DNA of 64,000 nucleotides. Origin: Limnephilus marmoratus. Taxonomy: Eukaryota; Arthropoda; Insecta; Trichoptera; Limnephilidae. Each line of letters starts with the position of its first letter. The stretch's first letter is position 1. Positions 35,062 to 45,482 of the stretch are shown in pieces. Both the position numbers and the translations under genes were made by a program. The DNA lies in assembly GCA_917880885.1 (NCBI GenBank), contig OU862928.1, positions 10,311,721 through 10,375,720 on the forward strand, written 5' to 3'. The notes under the pieces are model-generated. The model saw only the letters and a program-made list of their open reading frames with translations, was not told the origin of the DNA and did not search any database.

Positions 35062-35103
35062 CTGACGTTTCGGACAGATCACACTGTCCATCTTCAGAGG
35101 CCT
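35062..35103 (-). ncRNA. hammerhead-ribozyme-like motif (Penelope)
   Basis: On the minus strand: CCT, then CTGAAGA (35097-35091; matches CUGANGA), a stem of GGACAG with CTGTCC, then GAAA (35071-35068), then CGTC and AGG. CCT/AGG can form stem I and AC/GU a minimal stem III. Small hammerheads with very short stem III are known from the pseudo-LTRs of Penelope-like elements, so motif and context agree. Activity is untested. Confidence 0.75.
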
Positions 35104-35183
35104 TATGTCTTGAGTTTTTGTCTCAAACTGATAGCTTTCGCATGTCTGTTCAATCCGAAAGCCAAAACGTAAGTGAGTGCAAG

Positions 35184-36324
35184 TCACTTCTTATGTCTAG
35201 AACGAAGTACCCTGGTTGCAGGTGATTGATGGTGGAGGGGGTGGGGGGCGGGGCTGGCAGTGGATACCTGATTGGTTAAGCTAATTGGAGACTCTACTGG
35301 TAATTTTGAAAATGCCGTTTTTGGGGGATTTTGATCGATTAAGACTTTCCAGGTGTTGGGAATTCTGATTGAGTCATTTCTAGTATTCATATTATTTTTA
35401 TGTTTATAAATTTCTATTGCTTCGCGATAAATTCTTTTTGGTTCATTGTATATACTAGCTATTGTTTTTGTATTATTAAAGTCTATTTTATGACCTTCAT
35501 TAAGGACGTGTTGAACTATGGATGAAGTTAAGCGTTTATTAGTGACATCTACTTTTTGTTCTGCAATTCTACATGATATTTTTCTATTGCAACGTCCAAT
35601 ATACACCTTTTCACATGCCCCACGAGGTATTTTATAAATACCATGTGACTCAAGTGGAATGTGGTCCTTCGGACTTCTTAATAGAGACGAGATTTTATTT
35701 TCTGATTTATAAATAGTTTTGATTTTATTGCTTTTGAGGATTCGACTGATTTTATCTGTTGAGCCTTTTATGTATGGGAGAATTGCTATAGAAAGGGGTT
35801 CTTCTTCCGTTTCAGGAATAGTTTTTTTTGCGTTTATTTATGGATTTGTCTATTAAATATTTTGAGAAGCCGTTTGCTTGAAGAGCATTACTAAGAAGAC
35901 CTAGTTCTTCATGAATATGGTCTTTGTCCGCTAGTCGTTTTGACCGGGTAACTAGGGTATTTATAACAGATGACAACTGAGATGGGTTATGATTCGAGTT
36001 GGCGTTTAAGTATCTATTTGTATGTGTCGGTTTACGATATACGGTATGGCCAAGGCTGCCGTTCTTTTTCTTTTTAACTAAAATATCGAGAAATGGGAGA
36101 CAATCATTTTCTTCGATTTCCATGGTAAATTTAATGTCTTCATGGATACTATTTAAATGAATAAGAAAGTTATTTAATTCTTCAATTCCGTGTTGCCAAA
36201 TAATGAAGGTATCATCCACATAGCGACGCCATAGTGAAGGTTTCAGAGGGGCGCTCTCTAATGCCTTTAATTCAAAGTACATCATGTAAATATTAGCGAT
36301 TACCGGGCTGAGGGATGAGCCCAT
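35184..36324 (-). pseudogene. Penelope-type reverse transcriptase and GIY-YIG endonuclease, broken
   Basis: The frame 36324-35812 starts within the reverse transcriptase at MGSSLSPVIANIYM and holds the catalytic box YVDDTF plus the downstream LPFLDILV and TVYRKPTHTNRYLN motifs. After a single-base shift in a poly-A run near 35820-35830, a second frame continues to 35184 with IPLESHGIYKIP, the GIY part, and VYIGRCNRKI, the YIG part, of a GIY-YIG nuclease, then SIVQHVLNEGHKIDF. Penelope elements use both activities for target-primed insertion. The N-terminal half of the reverse transcriptase is missing, so this copy is dead. The nuclease part is otherwise open to its stop. Confidence 0.85.
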
Positions 36325-36644
36325 AGCTTTTAAGGACTACGTTACGCGGGTAAACCGAGAAAATTGTTCTACATCTTACACCCGTGAAAACCTTAATCAT
36401 AACATATATATATATATATATATATATCAAATTCATGTAAACCTGTAATCATACTAAATTTGTACGCGAAATGCGTTTTAGGCATTCGATCATAGAGAAT
36501 TACATTACCATTGTGATGCAACAAATCTATCGCAAAAATACACTCTTAATTGCTTGTTCTAATAAAACTTGGAAACATAAATAAAGCTTCAGCCAAGTTT
36601 ATGAAGGTGTTAAGTAATAATTACAAGTTTTGATTAATTTACGA

Positions 36645-36840
36645 ACTTATAAATACTGAATTGAAACGTTGATGAATAGTATAAATACCCAATTGAAACA
36701 TTGATGAAAAGTGTAAATACAGAACAAAACCATTGATGAATAATGTAAATAGTGAACTAAAACATTGATGAATAGTGTAAATACCGAATTGAAACAATGT
36801 TGAATAGTATAAACACTGAATTGAAACATTGATGAATAGG
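36645..36840. repeat. 32-bp tandem repeat, about six copies
   Basis: Units of GAATTGAAACATTGATGAAT plus AGTRTAAATACC-like sequence, period 32. Divergence between units is moderate. It creates spurious long frames on the minus strand because 32 is read in rotating frames without stops. Confidence 0.9.
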
Positions 36841-36844
36841 AAAA

Positions 36845-38430
36845 AGATGAGTGACAGGAAGGTGGGCAAGTAATTATGAATGGTAACATTTGGATTCACC
36901 AACTTTCTCAGATGTTTGACACAATTATATGAAAAATTGGTGCATGCAAAGTTATTAAAATATAAGAGAAGTGCTATCCGCAGTTTTTACTGGGTATTTC
37001 ATTGAAGTACATTTTCAGAAATCATTTGTTTAATTCATTAGTCTGTTACAGCACGGCATCTTGTGGTGATTCTTTATTGAAGGAGTGATAATAATCAGCA
37101 AATTCATTAAGTAATTTTAAAGTTTAAAATGTTTTTAAATGAAACATAAAATTAGGTGAGAATCTGAATGAAGATACAAACATGCGATAAAAAAACCGTC
37201 TGCTTTGAAGTTCAAAAGATAACAAGAAAGGTAGGAGGATGATGCTTTCAGAGCACAATCCTTTTAAAGCAAGTTTTGAGGTTTAGAATAAAAATATAAA
37301 CGTCTCCCACGACAGAGATATCCCTTCAACTCCCGGAGAGAAAACAAACTTTCCTGCAACAGGATTTCTAGAACCTTCACTGTCGCTCTATTTGGAACTT
37401 TGAATCAAACCATCCGCCAAAAGACATCAATAAGAAAATACTAAACTTTTGCATCGTGATATAACATTTATCATTTTTATGCATTATGATTGAATTTTGC
37501 TCGAATTTCAAATAGAAGGACACGGGTTCAATTCCCGTTGGCGGCAAGTATCTTTTCTCGGAAGATTTTTCAATGTAAATGAGTGTTTCAGGCTGACAAT
37601 TATTGCTTATAATAATTGTTACCCTTTGTGCTTTGCATAAAAATCTTGTCTAAACGTTAGTTTGTAAATTAATAAATAATAAGTATTGTACACCTACTAT
37701 AACCCATGCTTTGGTCTCATTAGAGGCGTATTCCGAAGATCTGCATCCGACTGTGGCGACTATCAAGCAATGACACTGCGGTACGGTGTCTCCACATAAA
37801 TGTATAATGTTGAGATTCAAGTATGTACGTTTTGGGACTGATCAATGAAACGTCTTTGAGTCAAACACTCCTTTGAAGCATTAGCCCGTTAATGTGGTGG
37901 AAGGTAATGATTCCCAAAATCGATTAGTTGCTTGTGTCTGCTTACGACAAATTTATGCCCATGGAAACGTGAATCAGTTCGTTTTACTGATTGTGTTATC
38001 TTTTTATTTGTTACTTAGCTGTAACGCCTTGGATGATAATGCAACTAAGGAAATGCGGCTCAAGAAGTTAATGTTTCCAGTATAATATTATATCTACTGG
38101 TATTGAAACTCTCTAGCCAAACTGCACAACATGTTATTGACAAAAAATAAGGAGTGTTTCTAAAACATGACACTTCGAAACAATAAGTGTTTGATGTTTC
38201 GTTTTCTCTCTTTAATCTCGAAATGTTTTGCTATTAAGACTTTGCAGTTAGATATGGCCAAAAGCGTGTTAATACATATAATGTTAGTGTTATAATGTTT
38301 ACGTAAATGCAGAGTGCATTCGGTAATCATTGATCTTTCTAATATTTGCTTGCTTTGCTCCATTCACAATTCATCGCCGCAAGAGCAAATTCTATAACAA
38401 GGATATTTGATTAGGTGCGTACTATTATTG
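36845..38430. other. intronic sequence, no confident exon
   Basis: Mostly AT-rich. A GC-richer patch at 37300-37400 has no convincing splice pair. A lone tRNA T-arm-like motif lies near 37523-37541. Confidence 0.4.
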
Positions 38431-38439
38431 GTTACCAGG

Positions 38440-38975
38440 AATTACAGCGCATTAACTGGGCGTACTGTACAGGGCCCGCAGATACTTTAATAGTACACAA
38501 ATGCTAACTGGTCTGGAGCTCCAAAATACCTGAAAAATACCCTCGATTCTGTGTCGGGTAGGAATGCTATCCTTGTTCTACCGGTATTACAATGGAAGAT
38601 GCTCCGAGAAACTAGCGTCATTGATCCCTCAGGTCATTTTCTCACGAAAATGGCGCTATAAAAATCAACCAACAATTATTATTATTCGGCACCGGTACAT
38701 AGTCGGGAAACACGCCAAACGCGTGCCCAACATTTGTACACGGTTGACATTTGTCACATGAGAACGGGTCGTTTCTTCGACTCGTTCTTGTGTTCAACAG
38801 CTCGGCTGTGGAATGCTTTGCCGGCCTCTGTGTTTTCTCCTTCCCACAACATGGGTCTCTTCAAGACCATTGTTCATTCCTTCCTCTCCTCAAAAAGATC
38901 CTCCACACAGGATCCCAGATGACATAGGCCCTGAGGGAAATTATTTTCCTCAGGGCCTCCTGTGTGGAGTTAATG
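38440..38975 (+). pseudogene. non-LTR retrotransposon 3' end with terminal stem-loop
   Basis: Frames in this stretch give LFYRYYNGRCSEKLASLIP, then YTVDICHMRTGRFFDSFLCS, ARLWNALPASVF and HNMGLFKTIVHSFLSSK, the C-terminus of an insect jockey/CR1-like reverse-transcriptase protein. The 3' untranslated end folds as TCCACACAGGA...GGCCCTGAGGGAAATTATTT and its complement TCCTGTGTGGA. A short insertion with ATTATTATT sequence at 38640-38690 and earlier deletions break the frame. It is an old 5'-truncated copy, useful because its uninterrupted tail shows the insertion target of the gypsy element at 45.9 kb. Confidence 0.75.
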
Positions 38976-39646
38976 AAAATAAAAATTAAAAAGACAAAAT
39001 TAAGATTAACGTATTAACGTTCGATCATCAGGCAGATGACTCAAATCACCAAGTCAGTTATTTATTATAATGGTTAGCAGACAAGAACTTCCAGCATAGT
39101 CAAAATAAAAAGAATTGAAGAATTGGTATTGGAAAGCATTTCAAAAGAAACGCCAGTCTTATCATAATGAATGATTGCTGACAATCAATCCACAAAAACA
39201 CAAATATCCAGTCTTAAGGAGTGAATTCAGATAAGCAACCCTTAAAAAACAGCAGCCATGTTAAATTCGTTAATTAAAGTGCTGGCAAGCCATCCCTAAT
39301 AAAATATGACCATTACCACATAATTTGGAAAACCGTTTAGCAACTGGCACGAGGCATATTTATAGCATAACGTTAAATAGCATTTTGGGCCCAATCTGAA
39401 ATATTTAATTTCAGTAAACATGCAAAAATCCATAACGAGTATTATTCATACATTCTCCCCACCACGCACTTTCTAAAGTTATTTAAGTAATAACATGGTG
39501 ATTGTATTAAGGGTTATGTTTTATAAAAATAAACATGAGTTAATGAAATTAGTTTTATGTTTCATTTGTACAAAATATTATATTTTTTGTTAATTTTTAC
39601 TCATTTGATATTAATTGAAACTTTTAACATTATGTAAAACACTCAC

Positions 39647-39688
39647 ATAGAAAAAGTCGTTCGCTTTGTCATCGCCGGAGGGAAAATC
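39647..39688 (-). CDS. host gene exon A (42 nt)
   Basis: On the minus strand the acceptor TTTTGAACAG ends at 39689 and the donor GTGAGT starts at 39646. The 42 bases encode DFPSGDDKANDFFY (phase 0 in and out, matching exon B). The Ser-Gly-Asp tripeptide in an acidic setting is typical of glycosaminoglycan attachment sites, as in perlecan domain I. One other frame is also open, so the reading is chosen by fit with exon B. Confidence 0.6.
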
Positions 39689-39699
39689 CTGTTCAAAAT

Positions 39700-40455
39700 A
39701 AATAATATAGGTAAGTAACATAAAACAAAACAAAAACAACCACAAACGAAAATATTTTATCCTACAGATATTTTTATAACATGGTTGGTTCTTTTGGTGA
39801 AACACAAAATTTTATGTTATTAATTAGTTTGATTACAAAATAAATAGTGCTTAATATCAAGACATAATTATTATTAAAATAGTTTTGCGTAGCAAGTCCG
39901 CAGGTTACATTTGATTACTCGCTGTTTAGCGTTTTGGAGACTCAACCCTTTTTACCTTTTTTTTTTAAGGTGCCGGTAACCCGGGCGTTTATTAATATCA
40001 AGAGTTATTTACATTTACATATTTGTGCGCTACCCGACTCACTAGACAATATCTGTTCTGAGCCGGGTACCAAGGATATGTGAAACCAATAGACCTGCCC
40101 GTAAAGGGAAAGAGAAACTGACCAATTTGTGATGTCATTGGTTGGTAGAGTCAGTCTAAGTGTGGTACATAGTTGATTGTTAATTCGGTGTATTACACAA
40201 AAAAAAACTTTTCGTTATCCATCGAAATTACTTTAAAAGGAATCTAATGTTATGTATATAAAAAAGCTGTACATCACAAAAATAATTTGTAGATTTTTTA
40301 TCACTACTAAATCTGCAAAAAAATTTCCTGTAAGTATGAGAATACATAAAAACCCACTCTACACTAATACCTACCTACCCAATCTACATTATTATCTAGC
40401 AACAGCTCCACCCCTGCCATAATAAAACATTGTTCGAAACTGTCAAATTAGTATA
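39700..40455. other. AT-rich sequence with unassigned repeat-like parts
   Basis: No exon. A segment around 39965-40090 (GGTGCCGGTAACCCGGG; GAGCCGGGTACC) has element-like palindromic sequence. It could belong to the Penelope-type end at 40464. Confidence 0.35.
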
Positions 40456-40463
40456 AGCTTTCC

Positions 40464-40498
40464 CTGACGAAGGAACGTTTGTTCCGAAACCGGTCGGA
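40464..40498 (+). ncRNA. second hammerhead-ribozyme-like core
   Basis: CTGACGA (40464-40470), hairpin GGAAC-GTTT-GTTCC (40472-40485), GAAA (40486-40489), then CCGGTC with GGA. TCC upstream and GGA downstream can pair as stem I and ACC/GGT as a short stem III. It fits CUGANGA...GAAA...UH and has the Penelope-type layout, but no Penelope coding sequence lies beside it. Confidence 0.65.
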
Positions 40499-41064
40499 TT
40501 TGCGCATCAAATAAGTGGTTTATACAAAGTTATATTATTTAATTTTTTTTTTTTACATAAAAACTCACTGAATGTGTTTAAAATATATGGGCTTAAATAT
40601 AATACTTTTTTATACATGTTGCTGTTGGTGGTGTGACTCATAAAACTAAAACAAACAGTATGCGATGTAATTAATAAAAATAATAATAATAAGGATAATA
40701 GTGGGTGTTCATTAATTTGAGCATGTGAAAACTTGTCTTAAATGTAGGTATGTCCCGTGAAAAAAGAAACGAAGGAAATTATGTTTACATAATTATCAAT
40801 CTTAAGGTATATCTTAATAATAAAGTGAATAAAAAATGCTAGAAAAGTGTTTTTGGTGGTAAATGAGGCATACAATAATGCGAATGAACTGGTGCACAAG
40901 ATTTTGCAGTAAGTTTCTGATTTAAATGCTATTGAAATAAGTACGCTGTTATTTATTTTCAGAATGAATGAGCAGTATATAAAAGTTCGAAAGCAATGTA
41001 TTATAATATGGGAGTGTTTACTCATACCTTCCTTAATAACCATGATAACCGAGTAATATTGACG

Positions 41065-42231
41065 TCAGATGGATTGCCGTTTTAATCGGTTAAGGTCATT
41101 GGCATTGTTTATTGTTATGGTTTTCGAGCTGTCAGACTGCTTTAATAATATTCTTCCTGAAGATGACCATGCGAATTTGAAGTTGTTTTCACGGGCAAAC
41201 CGCTTCGTTTGCCCTAGGAGGAATTTTGCTTTTTGTGTAAGATGATCCGATATGTAGATTCGATTGGCCTCGTGTGATAATCCTAAATCGTATGTGTTTA
41301 ATTTATTGGTGCTAGATGTTGATGTTTTTACATACGTTTTCAATTTGTGTAAGAAATTATCTCGTGCTTGGGTGTCATTAAATTTCGCAATGATTGATCT
41401 GGGTTTTTTTTCTGCGATTTTCGGCCCCATTCTGTAGATCTTCTTGATTACCGAATTCACGTTTCCTGAGGAGTCTTCGAAGTTTATAATTTTTGATATT
41501 TTATTGAATACTTCCATATAGTTATTAGATATGGATTCTGGAATGCCTCTTAGCTCGATATTAGATAATTGGTTTATATACTCTAGTCTATCTATTCTGT
41601 CGTCTTGTTTTGATATTGTGTTTGTTAAAATATTATTATGATTTTTTAACTCAATTAGGTCGGCGTTATCTTTAGAGTGTGATAATTCCATGGCATTCAC
41701 GCGATTTTTAATATCTTCCTGTTGGTCCGATATGTATTGAAGCGACTTTATAAGATCATTATTTTGTAACAATATTGCTTCGTATTTTTTACTAAAAATA
41801 TCGAGTTTTTTGTCAACGAATGCAATCATTGAAGATTTAAAATTTTCCAGTTCCTTCATAAACAGGTCCAGAGTTAATAATTGATTAGAGTCCTCTGTGT
41901 TTGATGTTGCTAAATTTTCAATGATGACTGGCTGCGCGGTTTCAGTTTTCGATGTGTGAGCAAGTTGTTTGGCTTGTTTGGCAATAGATGTCAGGTCTTG
42001 ATTGTTTTCATTCAAGTTAATTGCAATATTTTTCTGTTTGTTTGTTTTGGGAGGTTTGGCACACTTTTTGCATTTCCAATTTTGTAGATGTTGTTGGTTT
42101 TTTCCGGCTCGTCGAGAGGTTTCAACTATATCAGCACAAAGCATATGGTATCCTTCCTCACAAACAGAACAAGATATAAAGTCCGAAGGAACTTCTACGT
42201 TTTTTTCACAAGCAGTGCATTGAGTAAACAT
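41065..42231 (-). CDS. intact non-LTR retrotransposon ORF1 (PHD-like finger, coiled coil, FP domain), 388 aa
   Basis: A complete frame from ATG at 42231 to the stop at 41065. Residues 5-57 form a PHD-type zinc finger with all eight ligands (C5, C8, C21, C24, H29, C32, C54, C57). Residues about 130-220 are a heptad-rich coiled coil. Residues about 230-380 match the baculovirus FP-like domain common in insect ORF1 proteins (IYISDHLTQKAKFLLGQTKR and NNFKFAW). Such proteins bind element RNA. No endonuclease or reverse transcriptase follows in the 500 bases downstream, so it is an orphan ORF1: a 3'-deleted copy, a non-autonomous element or a retained gene. The frame has no stops or shifts. Confidence 0.85.
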   Translation of the reverse strand: MFTQCTACEKNVEVPSDFISCSVCEEGYHMLCADIVETSRRAGKNQQHLQNWKCKKCAKPPKTNKQKNIAINLNENNQDLTSIAKQAKQLAHTSKTETAQPVIIENLATSNTEDSNQLLTLDLFMKELENFKSSMIAFVDKKLDIFSKKYEAILLQNNDLIKSLQYISDQQEDIKNRVNAMELSHSKDNADLIELKNHNNILTNTISKQDDRIDRLEYINQLSNIELRGIPESISNNYMEVFNKISKIINFEDSSGNVNSVIKKIYRMGPKIAEKKPRSIIAKFNDTQARDNFLHKLKTYVKTSTSSTNKLNTYDLGLSHEANRIYISDHLTQKAKFLLGQTKRFARENNFKFAWSSSGRILLKQSDSSKTITINNANDLNRLKRQSI

Positions 42232-43220
42232 TTTAAAGTTCGTTGAGCGTGAAATTCACACAGAATAAGGATCACTTTTGAATGAGTGGTTTCTTGATAG
42301 AATGCAAGACCTTTGTAGCACTTAACTCCTTATGGGAAGGAATCCTTGAATTTTATAATGATCAAAGTCACTATGGCACAGATTGGTAGAAATTGTGACA
42401 CAAGCCCCGAGAAAAAAACCTCTTTTTGATGTAACACAATACACTTTATGGAAAAATAACTACACTGACTAAGTGCGCGATCAGCTTTTTAGAGGAATTG
42501 ACCAATTTTAGTTTAAAAGAACACAACAAATCCATACCACTAGAATTGGCTCAACAATGAACTTTGTGACAATAAATACTAACACATCTTTTGGCCAAAG
42601 AAACTATTTATATCAGGCTCCACTCATGTTTAATATTCTGCCAGATTTCATGTTATTTTTTTTATTTTAATGACAATATAAGATAAAATAAAATTACAAA
42701 ATAAGTAAAAATTAAGTCTACCAATTCATTAGCTAAATTTAAAAAGAATGTTAAGATATTTGTGTTGACAGAGGATTGGCATGATATTTTTCATCTTGTC
42801 CTTTTTTATTTTTTTTTTTTTAAATAATAAGATTTGTTTTTTAAATAATAAGATTGGTTTTTTAAATAATTAGATTTTATTTGAGTTCCATTTGACAAAA
42901 TCGGAGTGTCATCCTAGTTGTTTTGAACTAGCTTTGTTTCTTTGTGGGTATAGTAATTAAGGATTTATTTATGGTCTATATTGTTACAAATCATACTCAA
43001 ATTACCCATCCGGTCACTAATATAATATTTTTATTTCATACTTTATCCGTATAATATTTTAGTGTTTTGAATGTGGTGTGTTGTATTTTAATGTTTTGTG
43101 TGTAAATGCTTTACTCAAATTTATACCTAAATGTTAACCTCGATACAGGCTATTAGTCCTAGTGAGGTTAATTTTTTTATGTAAACAAAAAACAATATAT
43201 GTGTAGTGAGAAATCTTTAT
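42232..43220. other. upstream of the ORF1, AT-rich
   Basis: Probably includes the element's 5' untranslated region to about 42640. A 22-bp repeat (TTTTTTAAATAATAAGATT, three units) lies at 42813-42880. No other gene. Confidence 0.45.
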
Positions 43221-43234
43221 CTTTATCTTTACTC

Positions 43235-43540
43235 TTTATGATTATATACTAAGTATAAAGTTAAGTCGGCCACGCTGTATGTACGCTTAGATCTTTCAAA
43301 CAACGCAACTGATTTTCATGCGGTTTTCACCAATATATAGAGTGATTCGTGGGAAAGGTTTTTAGGTACATAAATAGTCAAGGTTTTGTGTAAGTTGATT
43401 GAAATACATAAAATATCTGGCCAAGCGGCAGCGGGCAGCAGGCAGCGGGCAGCGGGCAGCGTGGTGTGGATTTGATTTAACAGATGGCGTTGGTTATAAA
43501 GGTATCGTTAGCCACAGCAACGTGTTGCCGGGTCTGCTAG
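43235..43540 (+). mobile_element. short non-autonomous Helitron-like element, 3' end defined
   Basis: Ends with a small hairpin GCAACGTGTTGC, then CGGGTCTG and CTAG (43537-43540) directly before T, as Helitrons do. Upstream text (GCTTAGATCTTTCAAACAAC; GATTTTCATGCGGTTTT) is familiar from insect Helitron-type repeats. A (GGGCAGC)n run lies at 43430-43463. The 5' end is uncertain. Confidence 0.6.
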
Positions 43541-44540
43541 TTATAAATACATAAATAAATAGTTCTTAACGCCTGCCAGACGATGCTCCTCACGCTAACT
43601 GTTAACGTAAGTGGCCCATCTTTTGGCATTGCCTTAATTCGGTTCTATTACAAAAGTAGATTTGTATACAAACTCAAAGGACGATAACAGTTTTGCGTAA
43701 GGCGCGGCGTCAGAGTTGTATTGTTAGCTGGATTTATTAATTTCAACCGTACAGTCGTTAATTAATACTGTTTACATAAAATTCGTCAAACCTCCCATTA
43801 AAGCTCATCTATTTAAGCATACTTTTCCGTCACATGAAAAACACTTAACGTCAATATAACATGAAGGCAAAAACTTGATAGAAATTAACTGATTTTTTCA
43901 CCCCTTGCGTAGAATAAAGTTATGTAATGCACCCCACATAAAAATGTACGAAATTCATTTGGTGTAGCAAAAAAATGGACTACTTGTGACGTATCTGTGA
44001 TGTTGACATTGATTGGATGAGTTGATGCAAATTTTGTACTTAATTCCACAAAATTTTTCATGCGGCTTCACTCCCGGTGTAGAACGCAAATAAAACAAAT
44101 TTGGGTGGCAAATACATATACCCACAGCCTGTACTTTATGCTGTGATCGAATCACGTCTAACTTTTAGATCATTATATGATCATCATGACTATTCATACG
44201 TACTTAAAAAGCATTCAGACCCCTTGAGCATAATTATGCACAACTAATTTCAAAACATAATATAAGGTGTAATTTTATGTTTTTTAAATATTTCCCCTTT
44301 TTTTTAGACAAGCATCATTATTATTGCCAAAAAAGATGATTAGTGGAGACATCTACCCGTGAAAGTTATAAATATTGGTTCTTTCAAATAGTGCGACTGA
44401 ACCGTTTGACAGGAGTGCTGGTAAGTACATTTTGTTTTCATTGTTTTTTACTAAAATTTCATAAATATTTAACAAAAGGAGTACGCAGGTGCAATTTTAA
44501 AATGTTTATAATTATGATGTACGAATTGAAGAAGTAAATA
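43541..44540. other. AT-rich sequence, no confident gene
   Basis: A minus-strand frame at 43955-44155 ending in cysteine-rich text resembles repeat-derived sequence. I cannot assign it. Confidence 0.35.
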
Positions 44541-44708
44541 GTGAAATACATAAGCGTATGGACGTGTTTGAATTTTGATGTACAGAATTGTGCACAATCA
44601 GTCTCTGTGGCACCTATCCACGATGTACATCTTTGTACATCACAAAAATGTTGTACATCTTTGTTTATGATTTGGAAAACTTATTTTGTCTGGTTAATTT
44701 TAGGAAAA

Positions 44709-45055
44709 ATGTATAATCCTATGAATAAAGAAGACTTGGAGGTGATTTTGAGATTGTTGGAGAATGGTTCTGATGCAGACCTGAGTGATAATAACTTTGA
44801 CGTGGAAACTGAACATTTGGAGGACAATGCTTTGGAACGTGAACCTTCGACTTCTACAAAACAAGATAGAATAGGGGAAGATAAAATTTCTCCAGATACT
44901 ATCATCAACGAAGTGGTATACGAATATAGAGAAAACTACTTTTGTAGTTGTGTAACTCAAAGTGACCAGCTCGGATATGGGAGCTCCATCGAAGCCAAAG
45001 TAAAGTTAGCCTCTCAAAAACTGGGCGTACTGTACAGGGCACGCAGATACTTTAA
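44709..45055 (+). pseudogene. acidic ORF fused to reverse-transcriptase debris
   Basis: From ATG 44709 the frame gives MNKEDLEVILRLLENGSDAD, then a Ser/Thr/Glu-rich stretch, and from about 44960 passes into LASQKLGVLYRARRYF, a non-LTR reverse-transcriptase fragment. The acidic LLENGSD start is reminiscent of piggyBac-type transposase N-termini, but that is weak. A possible acceptor (GGTTAATTTTAG) lies just before the ATG. The frame runs on into the TTAA MITE to 45104. Confidence 0.4.
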
Positions 45056-45482
45056 GGCTCTGCAACCCGGCCCGAAAAGAAGAAGATGGAGAAATACGAA
45101 ATGACGAATGTTAGAGGAGAGCGCTAACATTTACAGCGACAAAATCAATGCGAAAATTGCGAAAATGTGTAATAAAACACGACTCGTTTAAAATAGAGCA
45201 AAAATCTCGAGGGCATTATCTTAAACAGCATTTAAAGAAACACTGTGAATTTTTTCATACATAAAACTTGTAAAATGACTGAAACAAACGTGTTAATAAT
45301 AATTTTTGGAGCATACTTTGCGATTTTTTTCTATCGAGGGAATTTTATATAATTTGCGTTTCGGCGCGGGCAAAGTCTAGATATTATCTTCAAGAATAAC
45401 ATATATTTTTTTAAGAGCTTTAAAACTTACCGTGTTTAAGGGAAGTATGTAATAAATCGGTACAAATCCGAGTTGCGGGCCC
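45056..45482 (+). mobile_element. TTAA-flanked MITE, 427 bp (copy 1)
   Basis: TTAA at 45052-45055 and 45483-45486. Ends GGCTCTGCAACCCGG and CCGAGTTGCGGGCCC. The empty site is visible in the related non-LTR copy at 38490 (ACTTTAATAGTACAC), which shows precise insertion with duplication of TTAA. No coding capacity. Confidence 0.92.

Larger units (their letters stand above)
35002..36374 (-). mobile_element. 5'-truncated Penelope-like element
   Basis: Bounded by 46-bp inverted repeats (35002-35047 and 36328-36374, GTAGAACAATTTTCTCGGTT and onward). In transcript sense the right-hand copy runs straight into the middle of the reverse transcriptase, the usual look of a 5'-truncated Penelope element carrying an inverted piece of its pseudo-LTR. 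A hammerhead-like motif lies in the terminal repeat region. It is inserted next to TA-rich simple sequence. Confidence 0.85.

Noticed and set aside
36645..36840. CRISPR-like regular spacing of a 32-bp repeat
   Set aside because: Units are directly adjacent with no unique spacers and the genome is eukaryotic.
36639..36902. overlapping minus-strand frames of 80-87 residues
   Set aside because: They are produced by a 32-bp tandem repeat without stops, not by coding constraint.
37300..37400. GC-richer patch considered as a fourth exon of the minus-strand host gene
   Set aside because: An acceptor-like CAG is present but no acceptable donor in phase; left as intron.
37515..37546. tRNA T-arm-like sequence ACGGGTTCAATTCCCGT
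   Set aside because: No D-arm, anticodon arm or acceptor stem is found upstream at tRNA spacing.
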